A DNA stretch of 64,000 nt, from assembly GCF_900105025.1 (NCBI RefSeq), contig NZ_LT629759.1, positions 496,001 through 560,000 on the forward strand. Reading direction: 5' to 3'. This stretch comes from Parafannyhessea umbonata (GTDB lineage Bacteria > Actinomycetota > Coriobacteriia > Coriobacteriales > Atopobiaceae). The notes beneath the pieces were generated by a model, which saw only the letters and a program-made list of their open reading frames with translations, searched no databases and was not told the origin of the DNA. Position 1 is the stretch's first letter. Every line of letters starts with the position of its first letter. Both the position numbers and the translations under genes were made by a program. Positions 1-8,927 of the stretch are shown here, piece after piece.

Positions 1-130
1 GCAATCTTCGAAGGCTGTGACCTCGTCTCAGGAGTCCCCTGGCACGTTAAATCGTTACGCGGATCGAGTCTCGGGAGCGGGGGGTGCGTCTTTGTCGTGC
101 GGCACCTGGACGAGAGACGTTGTCGGCGCA

Positions 131-152
131 CGCGCACCTATATTTGTGCGCG
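131..152. other. Small hairpin in gene-free left end
   Basis: Positions 1-205 hold no gene I can support. The only structure seen is an inverted repeat with 7-base arms CGCGCAC and GTGCGCG around an AT-rich 8-base loop. It lies just past the stop of the minus-strand gene that ends at 206 and could help end that transcript, but no T-run follows on either strand. Confidence 0.3.
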
Positions 153-205
153 GTGCGTCTGCGTGCGGCGTGCGCTTCTTCTGCGCTATGCGAGCTGGCG
201 AATGC

Positions 206-1255
206 TTAATCTAGCCGCAGCGGGGGCACCGCCCATGGGGCGCTTTTCCAGACGACCTCTCCCGATTTCATTATTTGCGACCGGTGGGGGAGAATCCTGT
301 TCAAGAAGGCGTTCCTCTTTTCGCTTATGGCCGGAGTGCTCTTTCGCAGGCGATACCCAATCGCCCGTGCGATGTCCATCACCAGGCGGTTTCTTAGGGA
401 GCTGGTTACCACTTGCGTAATGGTCACGTTAAACAGGGTGCAGCCTTCGCTCCTCAGGACATACTCCCGCGTCACGTCACGGTCGACGTCCTTGTGATAC
501 GCCTGCCCAAGGTATTCCACCGCAACGTTTGACTTTGGGTAAAAAAGGTCAACCACATAGTAGGGCGTCCCCGCAATCTCGGATGACCCTGCCGAAAGGT
601 CGACTATCTGGTTGAGCATGGGTTTCGGAAGCCCGTATCCTCCCATCCTCCTGCTGACGGACAGCAGCATGGCGGTCGAAGTTTCCATGGGCGATCTCGA
701 TCCCTCGTGCACCCACCTCAGCGCCCTGCGCGCCTTCGAGGCGTTCTTCACGTTCCTAAACTGAGCGAGGAACCCATACAGCCGCTTGATCGTCGTCAAC
801 TGCGGTCGCCTGACAAATCCCGTCGGCCCCTCGTAGGGGTAATAGCAGCCGCACAGGCTGCACCCCAGGATTGCGAGCTCCATCTCGTCGAGGCTGTTCG
901 CCATCTGCAGGAATGCGAACTCCGGGGTCGATAGGTATACTCCCTCATCCAGCCTGATGACGGCATTCTCCGGTAGCGCACGGCCCCAAGAGTGCCGCAC
1001 GCAGACGTCGTTCTTCCTTCTGCTGGCCCCCTTCGGAACGAGTACGTCCAGAGGCCTGACGCGCCCCTCTTCCCATTCGGCCAGAGCGCATATCTTCGGG
1101 AGGAGCGCCCGCGTCTCCGCGATGATGCCACTAGTGCGGCCAATCCCAAATGTTGGCTTCGGGCCAGCGCCCCCACGTCCGCCCGCGACGAGCGGCCAAA
1201 TGCCAGGGCTGCACATCAGCCACAGAGCCGTTCTATGTGAGATGTAGATACTCAT
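206..1255 (-). CDS. DUF559-like endonuclease-domain protein
   Basis: A protein of about 349 residues. The C-terminal third carries VDLFYPKSNVAVEYLG (about residues 232-250) followed by a His and basic residues, which resembles the DUF559/very-short-patch-repair-like PD-(D/E)XK fold, with Asp and Glu as likely metal ligands. The middle has a Cys-rich patch (CSLCGC). I chose the ATG at 1255 because the protein then opens MSIYISHRTALW, as I recall for related coriobacterial proteins; a GTG at 1297 is also open and neither has a strong SD. It stands alone on the minus strand. Such proteins are often accessory defence or toxin-like genes, but nothing here shows a target. The family call is from motif likeness only. 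Confidence 0.6.
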   Translation of the reverse strand: MSIYISHRTALWLMCSPGIWPLVAGGRGGAGPKPTFGIGRTSGIIAETRALLPKICALAEWEEGRVRPLDVLVPKGASRRKNDVCVRHSWGRALPENAVIRLDEGVYLSTPEFAFLQMANSLDEMELAILGCSLCGCYYPYEGPTGFVRRPQLTTIKRLYGFLAQFRNVKNASKARRALRWVHEGSRSPMETSTAMLLSVSRRMGGYGLPKPMLNQIVDLSAGSSEIAGTPYYVVDLFYPKSNVAVEYLGQAYHKDVDRDVTREYVLRSEGCTLFNVTITQVVTSSLRNRLVMDIARAIGYRLRKSTPAISEKRNAFLNRILPHRSQIMKSGEVVWKSAPWAVPPLRLD

Positions 1256-1589
1256 GCGCGCATGATGCCACGCGGCGCTTGCAGATGGCTCGCGCACAGC
1301 TTTCCGTTAGCTGCGGTATCTGGCACCTTTCGTTGCGGTCCTATCGTTTTCGCAGGTAAACGCCATGGGCGAGAAGGACGTCCATTCGCGCTTGCCCCCT
1401 TGCGCCCCCAGCTCGGCAACCGTCCTCCGCAGGAACAACACGAAGCCCACCGCACTCGCGTGCCCGGCGCCCGCACGCACCTGTCGCCCTTGCGCGTTGC
1501 CCCACCCATTAACATCTGTGTCGCGTTTGCCCGGGCGCGCCGCCGCGGCCGGCGCGTCTGCTAGGATTTCCCTGTCGAGGCGCCGAGCC

Positions 1590-2630
1590 ATGTCCGGCGC
1601 TACCAAGGCGGGGGAGAAGGCCATCTTGGACGCTTGGCACTCGTTCGGAAAGTTCATCGGCGCCCACATGGCGCCCATCGCGGTTGCATGCGTCGTCGCG
1701 GCGTGCGCGTTTCCCGCGCAGCTTTCCCACCTCGCACCCGCGGTCCCGTGGCTGTTCGCGCTCGTGTCGTTCCAGGGCGCGCTCACCAATGGGCTCCGCA
1801 ACCTCGTCCAGGCCGTCAGGCGGCCCGTCCCCATGCTGCTCACGGTTGCCTTTGCGTCCGTTGTGATGCCGGTTGTCGCGTTTTTGCTGGCCAGGGCCCT
1901 GTTTGGCAGCAACGTGCACCTCGTGACCGGCATCGTGCTCGAGTACAGCGTCCCCGTCGCGGCAATCTCCACCATGTGGATCTCCATGTACGGAGGCAAC
2001 GTCGCGCAGGGGCTGGCAACGCTCATGGTCTCGTCCGTCATCGCGCCCGCAACCATTCCCGCCACGCTGCAGGTCCTCCTCGGCCACGCCGTCCGGGTCG
2101 ACGCCGGGCCCATGATGCTCAACGTGGTCCTCACCGTCGCGCTTCCCGCCGTGCTCGGCATGGGCCTCAACGACGCCACCCGCGGTTGGGCCGCGCGGCG
2201 CCTCTCGCCTGGCCTCATGCCTGCGGCACGCGTTGCCATCGTCCTGGTCATCGCGTCAAACGCCACGTCCGCGGCGCCGTACCTCACGCACCTCTCGCCG
2301 ATGCTCGTGGGGGTCCTGGTCTTCATCCTGGTGTTCGCGTCCTCGGGCTACCTCGTGGGACTCGCCCTCGCGCGTGCCGCCAGGCAGGACGTACCCGGCA
2401 CGGTGTGCATGGTCTTCCAGTGCGGCATGCGCAACATCTCGTGCGGCGCGGTCATCGCGGCGCAGTTCTTCCCGCCCGCGGTCATGTTCCCCGTCGTTGC
2501 GGGCACGCTGTTCCAGCAGGTGCTCGCCGCCACGTACGGCAAGCTCATGGGGCGCGTCCTCGGCGTCCGGCCTGACGCGCCCGCCCCTGGCGACGTGCCG
2601 GCCGCGCCAAATGCACCGGTGGCGCACTGA
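1590..2630 (+). CDS. Bile acid:sodium symporter (BASS) family transporter
   Basis: A membrane protein of 346 residues with about nine or ten hydrophobic segments starting near residue 30 and small-residue-rich helices typical of the BASS/SBF family. Members carry organic anions (bile acids, pantoate, keto acids) by sodium symport; the substrate here cannot be told. The ATG at 1590 is chosen because GAGG lies 9 bases before it and the residues encoded upstream (from 1365) are Pro/Arg-rich low complexity without transporter character. The 292 bases before the gene hold one copy of the GGGCGAGAAG motif and no other gene. A GC-rich gap of 129 bases separates it from the next transporter on the same strand. 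Confidence 0.75.
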   Translation: MSGATKAGEKAILDAWHSFGKFIGAHMAPIAVACVVAACAFPAQLSHLAPAVPWLFALVSFQGALTNGLRNLVQAVRRPVPMLLTVAFASVVMPVVAFLLARALFGSNVHLVTGIVLEYSVPVAAISTMWISMYGGNVAQGLATLMVSSVIAPATIPATLQVLLGHAVRVDAGPMMLNVVLTVALPAVLGMGLNDATRGWAARRLSPGLMPAARVAIVLVIASNATSAAPYLTHLSPMLVGVLVFILVFASSGYLVGLALARAARQDVPGTVCMVFQCGMRNISCGAVIAAQFFPPAVMFPVVAGTLFQQVLAATYGKLMGRVLGVRPDAPAPGDVPAAPNAPVAH

Positions 2631-2759
2631 CGGCCTTTCCAGCCCCTGCCGGCCTGGTCATCCGGGGCCGCCCGGGGCCGCCCGGGTAGCCCCCTCCGCC
2701 GGCACGGTGGCCCCCGTCTTTCCCGTCACCCCGTGAAGAACATGCAGAAAGGCTTCGCC

Positions 2760-4067
2760 ATGCATTTCGCCAGGCATCCGCACAATCTCGCATCCACGCT
2801 CCTCTCAAAGACGGAAGTCCGCATCGTGGCGGCAAACTTCCTCATGCAGCTGGGACTCCAGGCCGTATACTTCGTGGGCATCATCGGGTGCGCCACCTAC
2901 GACCTGGGAGCCGACGCGCTCGTCGTTTCCTCTCTCGTCCTGGTGCTCAACGTCATGCTCGTGGTCATGAGCCTCATGGCGGGCCCCCTGGTGGACGCCG
3001 TGGGTCCCAGGCGCACGCTCGCGGCCACGCTCTGTGTCATGGCGGTGGCGGGGCTCGCCGGATGGCTCCTGCCGCTGGGCTATGGGCTTCTCTACGTCCT
3101 TGCCGCCGTGCAGGGCGCGGCGTTCGGCGTCGGGAGCACCTCCATGGACGCCTATCCGCGCTTCGTATCCGACGACCCGCGCTATCTGCAGAGGGTCAAC
3201 AGCCTCGTCTATACCGCCACCAGCGTGGCCGTCATCGCGGGGCCGGCGCTCGGCGGCCTCGTCGTAAGCGCGCTGCCCACCAAGTGCGACTTTGCGATTA
3301 TGACGTTCGCCTCGCTTCCGGCGTTCGCGCTGGTCTGGGCCACGGTCGAGAAGATCGCGCCCTCCCGGCAGCGGTCGGCGTCCGACGCCGCTGGTACCAC
3401 CGCCGCCGGCACGGGCGCCGCCGATGCCGAGCCCAAGGCGCGCCCTGCGGGCGGCGCGCGCGGGTTTCTCGCCGACCTTGCCGAGGGCGTGCGCATCACC
3501 TGGGAAAGCGAGGGTCTACGCATGCTCTTCTGCATTGGCTTCCTGGGGTTCTTCGCATACGGCGCGTTCGACTCGCTCGAGTCGCTGTTCTATCGCGACG
3601 TGCTGCACGCCGGCGTGCAGTGGATGGGGTGGCTCTCTGGCATAGCGGGCGTCGGCGGCACGCTGGGGTCGCTCGCGGTGCTGCGCATCCCCTCGCGCAG
3701 GCTCGACATGACGGCGCTGTCTGCGATGCTCCTCGTCACGGGGGTGGGGTCCATGCTGTACGTTGGCACGGGGTCCATCGCGTGGGCGTGCGTGGGCCAG
3801 CTGGTCAGCGGGCTGGGCTTTGGCGCCATGGGGCCAACGCGCACCACGCTTGCGCAGGAGCGCTGCGACGTTGCCCACGTGGGACGCGTCACGTCCGTCA
3901 TGCGCGTTGGCATGAACGGCGCGGGCGTGGTGCCGCTGCTGGTGGCGCCGTTTGTGGCGGGCGCCCTTGGCGTGCAGACAACGCTGTTTGCGGCGTCGGC
4001 CATGGTCGCCATCGTGGCGACGGGGTTTGTGGCGCGCACGCGGGCCCGGCGCGCGCATCTGGGCTAG
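2760..4067 (+). CDS. MFS transporter
   Basis: A major facilitator of 435 residues with two halves of about six membrane helices. Between the halves is a central loop rich in Ala, Gly and Thr (about residues 200-240), longer than usual. Overall it resembles drug-efflux or uncharacterised 12-helix MFS proteins; no substrate is evident. Three in-frame starts exist (GTG 2733, ATG 2742, ATG 2760). The last is preferred because AGAAAGG precedes it by about 8 bases and a positively charged cytoplasmic start (MHFARHPHN) follows. The gene stands before gatC with a gap of 173 bases that contains a 16-base GC-rich direct repeat (4088-4119). Confidence 0.75.
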   Translation: MHFARHPHNLASTLLSKTEVRIVAANFLMQLGLQAVYFVGIIGCATYDLGADALVVSSLVLVLNVMLVVMSLMAGPLVDAVGPRRTLAATLCVMAVAGLAGWLLPLGYGLLYVLAAVQGAAFGVGSTSMDAYPRFVSDDPRYLQRVNSLVYTATSVAVIAGPALGGLVVSALPTKCDFAIMTFASLPAFALVWATVEKIAPSRQRSASDAAGTTAAGTGAADAEPKARPAGGARGFLADLAEGVRITWESEGLRMLFCIGFLGFFAYGAFDSLESLFYRDVLHAGVQWMGWLSGIAGVGGTLGSLAVLRIPSRRLDMTALSAMLLVTGVGSMLYVGTGSIAWACVGQLVSGLGFGAMGPTRTTLAQERCDVAHVGRVTSVMRVGMNGAGVVPLLVAPFVAGALGVQTTLFAASAMVAIVATGFVARTRARRAHLG

Positions 4068-4240
4068 TCCCGGCCCCCGCGCCGGCCGGACCCGGCGCCG
4101 CCCGGACCCAGCGCCGCCCGACACCGCCCCTGGCCCCGCCCAAACGTAACGGTGCGATTGCGCGAGCGCGTGCGCGCGCCCAACGGCGGCCGCGTTTGCG
4201 TATGATGGTCGGGACCAAACGAGCCGCAAGGAGGGCTGCC

Positions 4241-4558
4241 ATGGCACTGTCCCAGGATGACGTGGCGCAGATCGCGGACTACGCGCGCATCGCGCTCACG
4301 CCCTCGGAGCTCGAGCAGATGACGACCTACATGAACGAGGCCGTCGATCTTCTTGAGCCGATTACCCACTATGACCTCGACGGCGTCGACCCCACGTTCC
4401 ATCCCATTGGAGACCTGTCCAACGTGATGGGGGCCGACGTCGTGGACGATTCCGTCCGCGCGCTGCCCATAGGCGTCGCGCTCAAGAACGCGCCGTCCGT
4501 ACACGACCGCTACTTCCGCGTGCCCTCCATCCTGGGCGACTCAGAGGAGGACTTCTAA
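4241..4558 (+). CDS. gatC: Asp-tRNA(Asn)/Glu-tRNA(Gln) amidotransferase subunit C
   Basis: GatC of 105 residues, normal length for the family. It wraps between GatA and GatB and stabilises the GatCAB complex, which amidates misacylated Glu-tRNA(Gln) and Asp-tRNA(Asn) in the cytoplasm. The N-terminal helical stretch (DDVAQIADYARIALT) and the C-terminal VHDRYFRVPSIL are typical. The start is set by a strong SD (AAGGAGGG, 4228-4235) five bases before the ATG. A TATGAT hexamer at 4201 may be the -10 of the operon. Its stop overlaps the gatA start by one base (TAATG), so the three subunits are probably translationally coupled. Confidence 0.95.
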   Translation: MALSQDDVAQIADYARIALTPSELEQMTTYMNEAVDLLEPITHYDLDGVDPTFHPIGDLSNVMGADVVDDSVRALPIGVALKNAPSVHDRYFRVPSILGDSEEDF

Positions 4559-6069
4559 TGGCCAGCCTCGACTCACTCTCTGCCGCGCAGATCGCGGCCG
4601 GTGTCCGCAACGGCGACTTTACGGCCACGGAGGTGGCCCGGGCCGCGCTTGACGCCATAGACTCACGCGAGAAGGACGTCCAGGCTTACCTGCAGGTCTC
4701 CGCGGACCTCGCGCTCAAGGCAGCCGCGCGCACGGACGCGCGCCGCGCCGCGGGCGAGAAGATCGGCCCCCTTGCCGGCGTGCCCGTGGCCTTCAAGGAC
4801 AACATGCACCTTGTGGGCACGCGCACCACCTGCGCGTCCAGGATGCTCGAGGACTACGAGTCCGTGTTCACGGCCACGTGCGTGCAGCGCATGCTCGACG
4901 CGGGCGCCACGCCCGTGGGCAAGGCCAACATGGACGAGTTCGCCTTTGGCAGCACCACGGAGTCGTCCGCGTTCCACCGCACCAACAACCCGTGGGACAC
5001 CTCCCGCGTGCCCGGCGGCTCCTCGGGCGGCTCCGCCGCGGCCGTCGCCGCGGGCGAGGCCACGCTCGCGCTCGGCTCTGACACGGGCGGCTCGATCCGC
5101 CAACCGGCGAGCTTCTGCGGCGTCGTGGGCATGAAGCCCACGTACGGTGCCGTCAGTCGCTACGGCGTCGTCGCGTTTGGGTCGTCCCTCGACCAGGTGG
5201 GCCCGTTCGGACGCTGCGTTGAGGACGTTGCCCTCGCCATGAACGCGCTCACCGCGCCCGGCCGCGACCCGCTCGACTCCACCAGCCAGGACTGCGCCGT
5301 CGACTTCCTGGAGCACCTGGATGACCCGGTAGAGGGTCTCACGGTGGGCGTCGTGCCGCAGCTCATGGAGGCAAAGGGCCTCTCGCAGGAGGTGCGCGAC
5401 GCCCTTGCCGACGCGCTTGACTCCCTGCGCAACCAGGGCGCGCGCGTCGTGGAGGTCGAGCTCCCCAACATCCAGTCCGCCATCGCGGCCTACTACGTGA
5501 TCGCACCGTGCGAGGCGTTCAGCAACCTCGCGCGCTTTGACGGCGTGCGCTACGGCTACCAGGAGCCCAACTGCCAGACGCTGGCCGAGCAGACCTCGCT
5601 TAGCCGCGCGCACGGCTTCGGCGAGGAGGCAAAGCGGCGCCAGATGCTCGGCGCGTACCTGCTTTCCAGCGGCGTGTACGAGAAGTACTACTATCCCGCG
5701 CAGCAGGTCCGCACCCTCATCACGCAGGACTACGCCCGCGCGTACCAGAGCTGCGACGTCATCCTGCTGCCGAGCGCGCCCACCACGGCATGGCGCTTCG
5801 GCGACGTGAGCGACCCCACGCAGATGTACGCGTCGGACATGTTCACGATCTCCAACAACATCTGCGGCAACGGCGGCGTCTCGGTCCCGCTGGGCCTTTC
5901 CGCCCAGACGCACATGCCCGTCTCGGCGCAGCTGCAGGGGCCCGCGTTCAGCGATCGAAGGCTGCTGCGCTTTGCCCGTGCGCTCGAGCGCGGGGTCGAC
6001 CAGGGCCTGGGACTCGGAGGCGGCGCCCCCGTCGCGCCCGCGTTCGCCGGAAGGGGAGGTGACCTGTAG
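4558..6069 (+). CDS. gatA: Asp-tRNA(Asn)/Glu-tRNA(Gln) amidotransferase subunit A
   Basis: GatA of 503 residues, an amidase-signature enzyme that hydrolyses glutamine to supply ammonia for transamidation on GatB. The catalytic Ser-cisSer-Lys apparatus is visible: the lysine in PVAFKDN near residue 80, the Gly/Ser-rich signature PGGSSGGSAAAVAAG near residues 150-165, and SDTGGSIRQPAS just after, with the nucleophile serine in the last segment. Length is normal. It begins inside the gatC stop and ends inside the gatB start (TAGTG), so all three genes form one tightly packed operon. Confidence 0.96.
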   Translation: MASLDSLSAAQIAAGVRNGDFTATEVARAALDAIDSREKDVQAYLQVSADLALKAAARTDARRAAGEKIGPLAGVPVAFKDNMHLVGTRTTCASRMLEDYESVFTATCVQRMLDAGATPVGKANMDEFAFGSTTESSAFHRTNNPWDTSRVPGGSSGGSAAAVAAGEATLALGSDTGGSIRQPASFCGVVGMKPTYGAVSRYGVVAFGSSLDQVGPFGRCVEDVALAMNALTAPGRDPLDSTSQDCAVDFLEHLDDPVEGLTVGVVPQLMEAKGLSQEVRDALADALDSLRNQGARVVEVELPNIQSAIAAYYVIAPCEAFSNLARFDGVRYGYQEPNCQTLAEQTSLSRAHGFGEEAKRRQMLGAYLLSSGVYEKYYYPAQQVRTLITQDYARAYQSCDVILLPSAPTTAWRFGDVSDPTQMYASDMFTISNNICGNGGVSVPLGLSAQTHMPVSAQLQGPAFSDRRLLRFARALERGVDQGLGLGGGAPVAPAFAGRGGDL

Positions 6070-7652
6070 TGAAGAAGCTCGAGGACGTCCTCAGGGACTG
6101 GGAGGCCGTGATCGGCCTGGAGGTCCACACGGAGCTCACCGCTCTCGACACCAAGATGTTCTGCAACTGCCGCCTCTCGCACGACGACCCGCCCAACACC
6201 AACGTGTGCCCCGTCTGCCTGGGCATGCCCGGGGCGCTCCCCGTGCCCAACCGCAAGGCGATCCAGTCCATCGTGATGGCCGGCCTTGCCACAAACTGCC
6301 AGATCATGAAGCACTCCATGTTCTACCGAAAGCACTACTTCTATCCTGACATGGCCAAGAACTTCCAGACCACGCAGGGCCCGGTCGCGTTCTGCATGCA
6401 CGGACACCTGGACCTCGAGGTCGAGGGCGCTGGCGCCGCGGAGCGCCCCGCGTGGGAGGACGTCGCCGCGGACGGCCAGACCCCCATTGCGCGCGCGGCC
6501 GACGGCTCGTACACCGTGCCCATCCGCATCCTGCGCATCCACATGGAGGAGGACGCCGCCAAGATGGTCCACTCCGGCGGCACGGAGGGTCGCATCGCCG
6601 GCGCGTCCGAGTCGTTCATCGACTACAACCGCTGCGGCACGCCGCTCATCGAGCTCGTGACCGAGCCCGACCTCCGCACGCCGGAGGAGGCCCGCCTGTT
6701 CATGGAGAAGCTGCAGCAGACGTTCAAGACGCTCGGCATCAGCGACTGCTCGCTCGAGAACGGCTCCATGCGCTGCGACGGCAACATCAGCCTGCGCCGG
6801 CGCGGCGAGACCCGCCTGGGCACCAAGGCCGAGATGAAGAACATCAACTCGTTCAAGAGCCTGCACGACGCGCTGGAGTACGAGATCTGCCGCCAGGCGG
6901 AGGTGCTCGAGGAGGGCGGCATCATCTACCAGGAGACCCGCCACTGGGAGCCCAGCCGCCGGCGCACCGTCGTCATGCGCGTGAAGGAGACCGCGGACGA
7001 CTACCGCCTGTTCCCAGACCCGGACCTCGCGCCGTTCGACCTCACGGACGACTTCATCGAGGAGGCCCGCTCCCACATCCCGGAGCTTCCGGACGCGAAG
7101 GCGGCACGCTACGCGGCGGATCTTGGCCTCAAGCGCGCCGACGCCCGCCAGATCGCGGGCGACCCGCAGACGGCCGCCCTTTTCGAGGACGCCGTCGCCG
7201 CGGCTGACGCTGCAGGCAAGAAGGGCGGGAAGACCGCCCAGGGCGAGAAGGACGTGGCTAAGCTCGTCTCGACCGTCGCGAACGTGATCGTCAACCTCGT
7301 GCCCGGTCACGCGGGCGTCACGGCGGCGCAGGTGGCATCGCTCTCCGCGCTGCTCGCGACCGACGCCATAACCTTTGCCCAGGCGCGCGAGGTGCTCGAT
7401 GCCGTGGACGGCACGGACCAGGACCCCGAGGCCGTGGTGGACGCGCGCGGCATGCGCCAGGTCACGGACACCTCGGCGCTCGAGCCCGTGGTGGAAGAGG
7501 TGCTCGCGCGCTGCGAGGACCAGGTGCGGCAGTACCACGACGGCAACAAGAAGGTCGTGGGCTACCTGGTGGGCCAGTGCATGAAGGCGAGTCGGGGCCA
7601 GGGCAACCCGAAGCTCTTCAACCAGCTGCTTCGCCAGAAGCTGGAGGCGTAG
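6069..7652 (+). CDS. gatB: Asp-tRNA(Asn)/Glu-tRNA(Gln) amidotransferase subunit B
   Basis: GatB of 527 residues, the tRNA-binding and kinase subunit that phosphorylates the misacylated residue and completes amidation. The N-terminal VIGLEVHTEL, the Cys pairs CNCRL and CPVCLGMPG, and the GatB/YqeY tail domain from about residue 390 are all present. The protein is somewhat longer than the usual 475-500 residues. The extra length is an insert near residues 118-150 (Ala/Gly-rich, before VPIRILRIHMEED) and a Lys/Gly-rich loop in the tail domain (GKKGGKTAQGEKD). The start is a GTG overlapping the gatA stop. Confidence 0.96.
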   Translation: MKKLEDVLRDWEAVIGLEVHTELTALDTKMFCNCRLSHDDPPNTNVCPVCLGMPGALPVPNRKAIQSIVMAGLATNCQIMKHSMFYRKHYFYPDMAKNFQTTQGPVAFCMHGHLDLEVEGAGAAERPAWEDVAADGQTPIARAADGSYTVPIRILRIHMEEDAAKMVHSGGTEGRIAGASESFIDYNRCGTPLIELVTEPDLRTPEEARLFMEKLQQTFKTLGISDCSLENGSMRCDGNISLRRRGETRLGTKAEMKNINSFKSLHDALEYEICRQAEVLEEGGIIYQETRHWEPSRRRTVVMRVKETADDYRLFPDPDLAPFDLTDDFIEEARSHIPELPDAKAARYAADLGLKRADARQIAGDPQTAALFEDAVAAADAAGKKGGKTAQGEKDVAKLVSTVANVIVNLVPGHAGVTAAQVASLSALLATDAITFAQAREVLDAVDGTDQDPEAVVDARGMRQVTDTSALEPVVEEVLARCEDQVRQYHDGNKKVVGYLVGQCMKASRGQGNPKLFNQLLRQKLEA

Positions 7653-7707
7653 CGCCACCACGCGCCGCGAACCCACGCGCAAAGCCCGCTTGGCGAAGGC
7701 GAGCCGC

Positions 7708-8670
7708 CTAGCGCCCAGCAAGGATCGTGAGCGCCTCCCGGCACCATTGCTGGAGGGCGCTCACGCGTGGCGTGCGCGCGGCCACGGGCACAAGCGTCAC
7801 GCCCTGCCGACGCGCGCATCGAAGCGCACGCCACAGGTGGTAGTCGTTCGACACCACGCACAGCTGCCTCTTCGCAAGCCCCGCCTTGCGAACCACCTCG
7901 AGCGAGAAGGACATGTTTTGCCTGGTGTTCGCCGCACGTGGCTCCAGCAAGAGCTGCGCTTCTGGCACGCCGAGCTCCCGCAGGTATCGGGCCATGGCCT
8001 CCGCCTCCGTCGGCTCGCACGGCCGTGCGGCGGACGCGCCGCCCGAAAGAACGGCAACGCGGTCGGGATGTCCAAGCAGGAGGCTTGCGGCCACGTCGAG
8101 CCTTCGGGCCAGCGTCTGGCAGGGCCTGCCGCCTCGCACGGCGGCGCCAAGCACTATGAGCACGCTCTTCTCGCCCGGCGCGGGCGCGTTTGCGTACGTC
8201 GCGCGCATCTTCGCGAACAGGCGTCCAAACACGGCGACGCAGGCGACGCCCAACGCAAGCGTCACGATTGCGCACGCGCGCAGCGGTGCCGCGGCGCCTG
8301 TCGCGGAAGCCGCGAGGGGGGCGGCCGCGGCTCCGGCGGACGCGACGGCAACGGGCATCATGCCGATGGTGGGGCGGCCGGAGTGCCGTGCAAGGTAGGT
8401 CACGTTCGAGGCGTGCGTTGTCGCGAAGGCGAGCGTGCAGGCAACCCAAAGATACGTGCTTGGGCGCAGTGCTCCCGTGGGAAATGCGCAGGCAAGAAAC
8501 GTGATGCCAAGTGCGAGTGAGGCTGCGCAGACGGCGTATGCCGCGCCTCGCCAGTGGCGCTCGGATCCTTCGAGTGTGGAGTCCCGCGCATGGCGCATGG
8601 TGTCGGCTCTGCGTGCGCCATATGCGGACGCTTGAGGGTGACTTGAGGGTTTAGCTGGGCATTTGTTCAT
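7708..8670 (-). CDS. YdcF-like (DUF218) membrane protein
   Basis: A 320-residue protein with several hydrophobic helices in the first half (residues about 40-165) and a C-terminal DUF218/YdcF domain. The domain shows VLIVLGAAVRGGRP, an AVLSGG strand-loop, EAEAMARYL with the conserved acidic pair, LEPRAANTRQN and VVSNDYHLWRA, matching the SanA/YdcF/ElyC family, in which some members act in envelope polysaccharide metabolism. The ATG at 8670 has GGAG five bases upstream; a start at 8694 has no such site. It converges on gatB with a gap of 55 bases. The enzymatic activity of the family is unsettled. Confidence 0.75.
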   Translation of the reverse strand: MNKCPAKPSSHPQASAYGARRADTMRHARDSTLEGSERHWRGAAYAVCAASLALGITFLACAFPTGALRPSTYLWVACTLAFATTHASNVTYLARHSGRPTIGMMPVAVASAGAAAAPLAASATGAAAPLRACAIVTLALGVACVAVFGRLFAKMRATYANAPAPGEKSVLIVLGAAVRGGRPCQTLARRLDVAASLLLGHPDRVAVLSGGASAARPCEPTEAEAMARYLRELGVPEAQLLLEPRAANTRQNMSFSLEVVRKAGLAKRQLCVVSNDYHLWRALRCARRQGVTLVPVAARTPRVSALQQWCREALTILAGR

Positions 8671-8927
8671 AACTGCTCCAAATTGTCTGCACATTCACGA
8701 AGCCCCCACGACGCTGAACGACCGCTTTGGGACCGCTTGGGGATGCCTAAAAACCTGCATGCCATCTGGTAAAAGGCACCTTTCTTGCATCCCAGAGACA
8801 CGTGGCCCAAAACGGGTGGCTTGGGTCGTGACGATGCGCGCGAGGCGGATTCCAGGAAGCGACGTCCCCAAAATGATAGAATCTTCGGGACCTTAAAAAC
8901 GACGATGCAATACGAAAGAGGCGGGTT

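Noticed and set aside
1365-1589. Possible 75-residue N-terminal extension of the BASS transporter
   Set aside because: The stretch is Pro/Arg/Ala-rich without homologous character, and the ATG at 1590 has an SD.
2631-2759. GC-rich repeats between the BASS and MFS genes as a terminator
   Set aside because: Overlapping CCGGGG and GCCGCC runs can fold in many ways and no T-run follows; no single structure is favoured.
4088-4119. Two 16-base GC-rich direct repeats before gatC
   Set aside because: Short, imperfect and in a stretch of almost pure G and C; could be chance or slippage. No function suggested.
8633-8652. Direct repeat TTGAGGGT-GAC-TTGAGGGT near the YdcF-like start
   Set aside because: It lies inside the minus-strand coding sequence near the start codon, and single short repeats of this kind are expected by chance.
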